In this document: positions 50,119 through 55,373 of the stretch, in pieces | Layout of the letters: every line of letters starts with the position of its first letter | Position numbering within the stretch: the first letter of the stretch is position 1 | NCBI RefSeq assembly: GCF_008868175.1 | Contig: NZ_WBKT01000021.1 | Location: forward strand, 1 to 55,373 | Reading direction: 5' to 3' | Source of the DNA: Micromonospora sp. AMSO31t | Lineage (GTDB): Bacteria > Actinomycetota > Actinomycetes > Mycobacteriales > Micromonosporaceae | DNA: 55,373 nucleotides | The notes under the pieces: model-generated | What the model was told of the DNA's origin: nothing | The model's database searches: none | What the model saw: the letters and a program-made list of their open reading frames with translations, nothing else | Position numbers and translations under genes: made by a program

Positions 50119-51992
50119 CCGAGCCACGGCTGACGCCCCGCCGGGCCGCCCGGCACGCCCGGGCGGCCCTCGGGCTCACCTGGCGGGCGGCCCCCGCCGG
50201 AACCCTGGTCGACCTCCTGCTCGCGCTGCTCGCCGGCGCCGCGCCGGTGGCCGTGGCCGGGCTGACCAAGCTGGTCCTGGACCGGCTCACCGGCGCCGCC
50301 GGCCGGGACCTGCCGCTGGCGCTACTCGGGGCCGGCCTGGCCGGGGCGGCCGCGGCCGGCGTGGTCCTGCCCCACCTGCGCCGGTACGTCGAGGCCGAAC
50401 GGACCCGTGCGGTGTCCCGGCTGGTGCGCCACCGCCTGTTCGACGCCGTGTCCCGCCTGGTCGGCCTCGTACGCCTCGAGGACCCGGCCTACCAGGACCG
50501 GCTTCAGGCGGCCCAGCAGACCGGGCACCTCGGGCCGACCCAGCTCACCGGGAGCCTGCTCGGCGCGGCGCAGAGCGTGGTGGCGATCGGCGGCTTCCTC
50601 GGCGTGCTGCTCGCGCTGAGCCCGTTGACCGGCCTGCTGGTGCTGCTCGCGGCCCTGCCCACCCTGTGGATGCAGCTCCGGCTCAACCGGGCCCGCGCGG
50701 CCATGGTGCTGCGGCTGGAGCACTTCCAGCGCCGGGACCTGTTCTTCGCCCAGCTCATCACCGGCGTGCCGGCGGCCAAGGAGGTCCGGCTGTTCGGCCT
50801 GGGCCGCTTCTTCGGCGAGCGGATGCTCGACGAGCTGCACGGCATGCACCGGGTCGAGCGGCGGCTGGACGGCCGGGAGACCCGTGCCCAGGCTCTGCTC
50901 GCGCTGCTCGGCGCCGTGGTGGCCGGCGTGGGCGTGGTCTGGGTGGTCACCCGCGCCGCCACCGGCCGGGTCGGCGTCGGCGACGTGGCCCTGTTCCTGG
51001 CGGCCGTGCCCGGCGTGCAGGGCGCGCTCGGCGCACTGGTCGGCCAGGTCGGCTCCGTCCACCAGGCGCTGCTGCTGTTCGACCACTACGACGAGGTGGT
51101 CCACGCCGAACCGGACCTGCCGGTCCCCGTCGCGCCGCGCGCCGTCCCGCCGCTGCGGCACGGCATCGAGCTGCGCGACGTCTGGTTCCGCTACTCCCCG
51201 GAGCACCCCTGGGTGCTGCGCGGGGTGGACCTGCTCCTGCCGGCCGGGGCGACCACCGCGCTGGTCGGGCTCAACGGCGCCGGGAAGAGCACCCTGGTGA
51301 AGCTGCTCTGCCGGTTCTACGACCCGGAGCGCGGCGCCATCCTGTGGGACGGCGTGGACCTGCGCGAGTTCGACCCGGCGGCGCTGCGGGAGCGGCTGGG
51401 CGCCGTGTTCCAGGACTTCATGCCGTACGACCTCACGGCCGCGGAGAACATCGCCGTCGGCGACCTTGCTTCCCGCGACGACCCGGACCGGCTGCGGGCC
51501 GCCGCGCGGCAGGCCGGCGTGGACGGCGTGCTGGCCGCGCTGCCGCACGGGTACGACACCCTGCTCACCCGGATCTTCTTCGGCGGGCCGGACCGGGACG
51601 ACCCGCGGGCCGGGGTGGTGCTCTCCGGCGGGCAGTGGCAGCGGGTGGCGCTGGCCCGGGGCTTCCTGCGGGCCGACCGCGACCTGCTCGTCCTCGACGA
51701 GCCCAGCTCGGGGCTGGACGCCGAGGCCGAGCACGACCTGCACAGCCGGCTGCGCACGCTGCGCCTGGGCCGGACCAGCCTGCTCGTGTCGCACCGGCTC
51801 AACGCGGTCCGGGACGCCGACGTCATCGTGGTGCTCGCCGACGGGCGGGTGGCCGAGCACGGCGACCACGACACGCTGCTCGCCGCCGGTGGCGGGTACG
51901 CCCGGCTCTTCGCCCTCCAGGCCCGCGGCTACCGCCAGGACGCCCCACCCGACGCCGCGCCGGACGCTCTCGCGGCAAGCCCAGCGGCGTAG
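50115..51992 (+). CDS. ABC exporter (fused membrane and ATPase domains), bacteriocin type
   Basis: The 625-residue half-transporter has a six-helix membrane domain (about 25-330) and an ATPase domain from about 350: Walker A GLNGAGKST (about 385-393), signature LSGGQWQRVALARG (about 503) and Walker B LLVLDEPSSG (about 524), with the switch histidine in VSHRLN. The stretch ahead of the signature (DDPRAGVVLSGGQWQ) resembles exporters of actinomycete lanthipeptide-type clusters. No N-terminal C39 protease domain is present, so leader removal would need another enzyme. It presumably works as a homodimer. Confidence 0.88.
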   Translation: MTEPRLTPRRAARHARAALGLTWRAAPAGTLVDLLLALLAGAAPVAVAGLTKLVLDRLTGAAGRDLPLALLGAGLAGAAAAGVVLPHLRRYVEAERTRAVSRLVRHRLFDAVSRLVGLVRLEDPAYQDRLQAAQQTGHLGPTQLTGSLLGAAQSVVAIGGFLGVLLALSPLTGLLVLLAALPTLWMQLRLNRARAAMVLRLEHFQRRDLFFAQLITGVPAAKEVRLFGLGRFFGERMLDELHGMHRVERRLDGRETRAQALLALLGAVVAGVGVVWVVTRAATGRVGVGDVALFLAAVPGVQGALGALVGQVGSVHQALLLFDHYDEVVHAEPDLPVPVAPRAVPPLRHGIELRDVWFRYSPEHPWVLRGVDLLLPAGATTALVGLNGAGKSTLVKLLCRFYDPERGAILWDGVDLREFDPAALRERLGAVFQDFMPYDLTAAENIAVGDLASRDDPDRLRAAARQAGVDGVLAALPHGYDTLLTRIFFGGPDRDDPRAGVVLSGGQWQRVALARGFLRADRDLLVLDEPSSGLDAEAEHDLHSRLRTLRLGRTSLLVSHRLNAVRDADVIVVLADGRVAEHGDHDTLLAAGGGYARLFALQARGYRQDAPPDAAPDALAASPAA

Positions 51993-52041
51993 CGGCCGAG
52001 GGCCGGTGCACCCCGGCCGGCCGGGGCGGCGGCGGGGCAGG
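51993..52041. terminator. GC-rich inverted repeats between convergent ABC and SARP genes
   Basis: The 49-base gap contains GGCCGG and CCGGCC copies that can pair around TGCACC, a weak hairpin that may act as a terminator for both genes. Confidence 0.35.
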
Positions 52042-53559
52042 TCAGCTCGCGTGCAGGTGAGCGGCGCCGGCCAGTCGGCATCGTTCGGCGCGGAGCAGCC
52101 GGGCCAGCCGGGCCAGGGAGCCGCCCTCGCCGAGGCGCCGCGCGGCGGCGCGCAGCGCCCGGGGCAGTCCCTCGCAGAGCGCCACCACGATGGCGGCCGC
52201 GGCGGGTTCGCCGTCCACCCGGCGATCGCCGACCAGCGCGCGCAGCAGCGCGAGCCCGTCGCAGGGCGGCAACGGGTCCAGGCGCAGCGCCGGGCCGTGC
52301 CCGTCGGGCAGCCGCGCGCGGCCGGTCACCAGCAGCGCGCAACCGCCGCGCGCCGGCAGTAGGCCGTCCACCTGCGTCGGGCCGGCGGCGTTGTCGAGCA
52401 TCAGCAGCACCCGCCGGCCGAACAGCGCGGAGCGGACGCGGGCCTGTGCCTCGGCCACGGTGGTGGGCTCCGGGTCGGACGCCGGGTTCAGCGCCCGCAG
52501 CACCCGGTCGGCCACCTGGCGCGGCGGAAGCGGCTCGCCGGCCACCGACCCGCCGAGATCGAGGTGGAGCTGTCCGTCGGGAAAGGCGTCCAGCGCGGCG
52601 GTCGCGGCGCGCAGGGCCAGGGCGGACTTGCCGGCGCCGGCCGTGCCGTGCACGGACAGCAGCACCGGCCGGTCCCGGGTCCGGGCCAGCGCGGCGCCGA
52701 GCTGGGCCAGCTCGGCGTGCCGGCCGACGAACGGCCCCAGAGGGTACGGCAGCTCGTGCGGGACCGTCGGGACGCGGTCCACGGGGCGGCGGGTGTCCGG
52801 TCGCGACCCGGGCGCGGCGCGCACGACGGCGCGGTACCGCGCGGTCAGCTCCGGCCCGGGCGCCACGCCCAGCTCGCCGGCGAGCGCCCGGCAGGCCCGG
52901 CGGTACGTCCTCAGCGCCGCGGCCCGGTCGCCGGCCCGCTGCTCGGCGCTCATGAGCAGCGCCCAGCCGGTCTCCCGCAGCGGGTTCTCGACGAGGTGCT
53001 CGCCGAGCAGGCTCCGCAGTTCGGCCGAGCCGGGGTCGCCCAGCTCCAGCCGGCAGGCGGCGTACGCCTCCCGGGCCACGGCCCGGCGCTCGCGCAGCCG
53101 GTCGAAAGCGGCGGCGGTGCCCGGCCCGTACGCCGGCGGTGGCGTGTCGGACGACCAGAGCGCGAGGGCGCGGCCCAGCCGGTCCACCGCGTGGGCCACC
53201 GCGCCCCGGGCCTGGGCGGCCAGTCCCTCGGCGGTGAGCCGCTCGAACTCGGCGGCGTCCAGCTCGCCCGGGCCGGTGCGCAGCAGGTAGCCGCCGCCCT
53301 CCGCGCGGAGCCGGGGCGGCTCGCCGGGCACGGCGAGCAGCCGGCGCAGCTGGCTGGCGTGGCTGCGCAGGTTCGCCACCGCCGACGCGGGCGGCCGGCC
53401 GCCCCACAACTCCTCGCGGAGCCGCTCGACCGGCACCGGCGTGCCGGACTGCAGCAGCAGGACCACCAGCAGCGCGGTCGGCCGGCCGGCGGGCAGCCGG
53501 AGCCAGCGCCCGTCGCGGCAGGCCCGTACCGGACCGAGGATCTGCAGCGTCAGGCCCAT
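52042..53559 (-). CDS. SARP-family transcriptional activator (OmpR-type DBD, BTAD, NB-ARC)
   Basis: The 505-residue protein has an N-terminal winged-helix domain (LTLQILGPVRACRDG, RLPAGRPTALLVVLLLQSG, ANLRSHASQLRRLL), a bacterial transcriptional activation domain (about 98-245, LDAAEFERL to RTYRRACRALAGELGVAPGPEL) and an NB-ARC ATPase (P-loop VHGTAGAGKSAL at about 304, Walker B VLLMLDNA). It stops after the ATPase, without the TPR repeats of AfsR. SARPs activate natural-product clusters by binding direct repeats next to -10 boxes. ATG 53559 has GGAGGA upstream. It is convergent with the exporter operon and is its likely activator. Confidence 0.87.
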   Translation of the reverse strand: MGLTLQILGPVRACRDGRWLRLPAGRPTALLVVLLLQSGTPVPVERLREELWGGRPPASAVANLRSHASQLRRLLAVPGEPPRLRAEGGGYLLRTGPGELDAAEFERLTAEGLAAQARGAVAHAVDRLGRALALWSSDTPPPAYGPGTAAAFDRLRERRAVAREAYAACRLELGDPGSAELRSLLGEHLVENPLRETGWALLMSAEQRAGDRAAALRTYRRACRALAGELGVAPGPELTARYRAVVRAAPGSRPDTRRPVDRVPTVPHELPYPLGPFVGRHAELAQLGAALARTRDRPVLLSVHGTAGAGKSALALRAATAALDAFPDGQLHLDLGGSVAGEPLPPRQVADRVLRALNPASDPEPTTVAEAQARVRSALFGRRVLLMLDNAAGPTQVDGLLPARGGCALLVTGRARLPDGHGPALRLDPLPPCDGLALLRALVGDRRVDGEPAAAAIVVALCEGLPRALRAAARRLGEGGSLARLARLLRAERCRLAGAAHLHAS

Positions 53560-53729
53560 GCGTCCTCCGTGCGCCCCCGCGGGCCGGCCGACCCGACCCC
53601 GCACCCCGTGAAACAACAATGTTAATCGATGGAAGCGGCATGTCATGACATTTGTTCGGACAGTGACCGCTTCGGCGACGAGAGCTGTTGCTCCGGGGGC
53701 GGGTCGGCCGTGGGGCGCCGGCGGTGGGC
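53560..53729 (-). other. 170-bp gap between GH64 and SARP genes
   Basis: No gene. The part around 53610-53660 is AT-richer than its surroundings (AACAACAATGTTAATCG, then TGTCATGACA, a perfect 10-bp palindrome at 53640-53649) and probably holds the SARP promoter and an operator. Confidence 0.4.
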
Positions 53730-55373
53730 TCAGCCGGTGTACGGCAGGGTGATCCGGGAGGAGTCGCCGACGCCCAGCGTGGTGGCGGTGCCGCCGATGG
53801 CGTTCCACACCTCGACCCGCACCGTGCCGCCGGTCAGGTCGCCGAGGACGCCGGTGGCCGAGCGCAGCCCCTGGGTCTGCCGGTAGTGCTCCCAGCCGGG
53901 CACCGGGTCGGTGGCGAAGTACGCGTACGTCTCCACCCGGTCCCAGCCGCCGTCGCCGGTCCGGTCGTACGAGACCCGCACCTGGACGCCGTCGCCCACC
54001 GCGGTGCCGGCGTCGACGGAGAGGTCGAAGGCCGTCGCGCCGCCGGTCCACCGGCCGGTGAGGCCCCGGGCTGTGAAGACCTGCGCGTTGGTGGGCGTGC
54101 CGTCATGGTTGCCACCGGCCGTCGCCAGGCTCACCGTGCCGGGCGAGCCCGCCGCCGGGTCGAGCGCGCCGCCGGCCCGCAGGTAGCGGGTGGCGCTGAA
54201 CGGGCCCGGGGTGGCCGTGGTGGACGGGCTGGGCGACGGGCTCGGGCCGCCACCCGGGCCGAACGGGCTGAGCGTGATGCCGGCGGCCCGCGGGTCGCCG
54301 TCGTGCACCAGCGACTCCTGGTTCAGCACGTCGTCGAAGGCGAACCCGTACGCCTTCCCGTCGGCCATGTTGGCGTGCACGATCCGCGAGTAGTGGTTGG
54401 TCAGCGTGCCCCGGTAGAAGTCGGCCGGGCCGCCGGAGGGCTGCAGGTCGAGGGTGCCCAGCGTGGAGCGGTGCAGGGCGGCGCAGAGGGTCCGGGCGAT
54501 CGGGCCGACGACCTGGTCGTTCGGGGCGGCCAGCGCGCCGTCGCAGCCCCAGACGTCCGCGCTGGACGGCCGGCGGAACGTGGCCACCTGCCGGCCGCCG
54601 CCGTCGGTGAAGGCCAGCACGTCCCCGCTGGTCCGCCCGTAGTAGCGGACGCCCGGCTGGTCGGTGAAGGGGGCGACGGTCAGTGTCCTGGTTGCGTACG
54701 CCTGCCAGGCCGAGGCGATGTAGGGGTCGAGGTAGGTGCGGCTGAACAGCCCGGCGTCGGCGGCCTTGCCGGGGGCGAGCACCCGCAGCACCGTGCCGTC
54801 GGAGCGGGTCTGCACGGCGCCGCTCCAGCCCGACTGGGCGCGGATCGCGGCGATGACCCTGTTGCGCCCGTCGTCGACCGGCTGCCCGGTCCGCCGGGTG
54901 GTCCCGGTGGCGCCCGTGACGCTCACCGCGTGCGGCACGGCGAACATGTCCACCTGCGAGCTGTTGAGCCAGAGCCCGGCGTCGTTGTAGGTGAACTCGG
55001 ACCAGTCGAACAGCAGGTCCCGGTTGGGGTCACCGGCCGCCCAGGGGGCGGGCTGGACCAGGCCGTCCGGGGTGAGGAAGAGCTTGAGCTTGGCGCCGAA
55101 GGAGAAGTAGACCCGGCCGGAGAGGTTGCGGGGCAGCCGCAGCACGGTGCTCGCCCCGTTGGCCGGGCCGGGCACGGCGACGTCCGGTGCGGGGGTGGGC
55201 GGCAGGCCGCCGGCCGGCCAGGGGGTGAAGGCGCCGCCGGCGGTGACGTAGCCGAGCCGGCCGGTGGTCAGGTCGGTGCCGAGGACGTACAGCCAGGTGG
55301 CGTCGGTGCGACCGGTGGCGTTGGTGACGGTCAGCGGGAGCAGGGCGGGGCCGGTGGCGCGGGCCAGCGAGGC
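53730..55373 (-). CDS. Secreted glycoside hydrolase family 64 beta-1,3-glucanase, N-terminus outside window
   Basis: The frame stays open to the window edge, so the N-terminus and signal peptide are missing; a GTG at 55175 is internal. The first visible part (LTVTNATGRTDATWLYVLGTD in two pieces, then AGGAFTPWPAGGLPPTPAPD) is the GH64 N-domain. The catalytic stretch FDWSEFTYND and SSQVDMFAVP holds the Glu and Asp 16 residues apart, matching the known GH64 pair E154/D170. After the catalytic domain come a Pro-Ser-Thr linker (PSPSPSPSTTATPGP) and a C-terminal beta-rich domain resembling a beta-glucan-binding module. It probably degrades fungal glucan. Confidence 0.88.
   Translation of the reverse strand, partial: ASLARATGPALLPLTVTNATGRTDATWLYVLGTDLTTGRLGYVTAGGAFTPWPAGGLPPTPAPDVAVPGPANGASTVLRLPRNLSGRVYFSFGAKLKLFLTPDGLVQPAPWAAGDPNRDLLFDWSEFTYNDAGLWLNSSQVDMFAVPHAVSVTGATGTTRRTGQPVDDGRNRVIAAIRAQSGWSGAVQTRSDGTVLRVLAPGKAADAGLFSRTYLDPYIASAWQAYATRTLTVAPFTDQPGVRYYGRTSGDVLAFTDGGGRQVATFRRPSSADVWGCDGALAAPNDQVVGPIARTLCAALHRSTLGTLDLQPSGGPADFYRGTLTNHYSRIVHANMADGKAYGFAFDDVLNQESLVHDGDPRAAGITLSPFGPGGGPSPSPSPSTTATPGPFSATRYLRAGGALDPAAGSPGTVSLATAGGNHDGTPTNAQVFTARGLTGRWTGGATAFDLSVDAGTAVGDGVQVRVSYDRTGDGGWDRVETYAYFATDPVPGWEHYRQTQGLRSATGVLGDLTGGTVRVEVWNAIGGTATTLGVGDSSRITLPYTG

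Noticed and set aside
53730..55175. GH64 gene starting at GTG 55175
   Set aside because: Clear GH64 N-domain sequence continues in frame to the window edge, so this GTG is internal.

Overview
The window is a 55.4 kb piece of a very GC-rich actinobacterial chromosome. BldD, mIHF, the pyr operon order, GTG starts, ATGA/GTGA stop-start overlaps and an ATC-started infC all fit an actinomycete. A 22-bp intergenic palindrome that I recall, without having checked, as common in Micromonospora and Salinispora makes Micromonosporaceae my best guess; this is an inference from memory, not a database result.

Layout: (1) 1-5.4 kb: shikimate genes aroC (cut by the window edge), aroK, aroB and aroQ, then efp and nusB, with a minus-strand DUF2243/CtaG-like membrane pair inserted. 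(2) 5.4-17.4 kb: bldD facing the pyrimidine operon pyrR-pyrB-pyrC-carA-carB-pyrD-bioA-pyrF. A PyrR-binding RNA hairpin overlaps the pyrR ribosome site, and bioA sits inside the operon. mihF follows. (3) 17.4-28.4 kb: a degenerate guanylate kinase, rpoZ, coaBC, metK, a helicase-dead PriA, a P-loop kinase/ParB-like fusion, a P450, and def-fmt-rsmB. (4) 28.5-34.1 kb: a secreted M28 peptidase, two tandem paralogous lipoproteins, rpe and a REC-GGDEF response regulator. (5) 34.1-38.7 kb: an FMN riboswitch and ribD-ribE-pnuX-like-ribBA-ribH. (6) 38.7-39.2 kb: a gene-poor scar holding a 129-bp inverted-repeat element and an MFS transporter remnant. (7) 39.2-48.6 kb: hisE-hisG, a DMT transporter, a PH-domain protein, infC-rpmI-rplT, an rRNA/tRNA methyltransferase, pheS-pheT and an S26 peptidase. 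(8) 48.6-53.6 kb: an accessory locus described below. (9) 53.7 kb to the end: a secreted GH64 beta-1,3-glucanase cut by the window edge.

The most interesting part is 48.6-53.6 kb. A 71-residue peptide with ten cysteines is divergent from a tight operon of a MauE-like redox membrane protein, a membrane-anchored thioredoxin-fold protein with CxxC, and a bacteriocin-type ABC exporter. A SARP-family regulator lies next to it. The intergenic region upstream of mauE carries direct repeats with an 11-bp period, as SARP sites do. I read this as a candidate system for making, oxidising and exporting a disulfide-rich peptide.

Most of the rest is housekeeping. Second-messenger control may be a theme, because a c-di-GMP-responsive BldD and a GGDEF protein are both present. 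Nucleotide, riboflavin and translation genes carry recognisable or candidate RNA leaders (PyrR site, FMN riboswitch, infC leader, possible pheST leader peptide).
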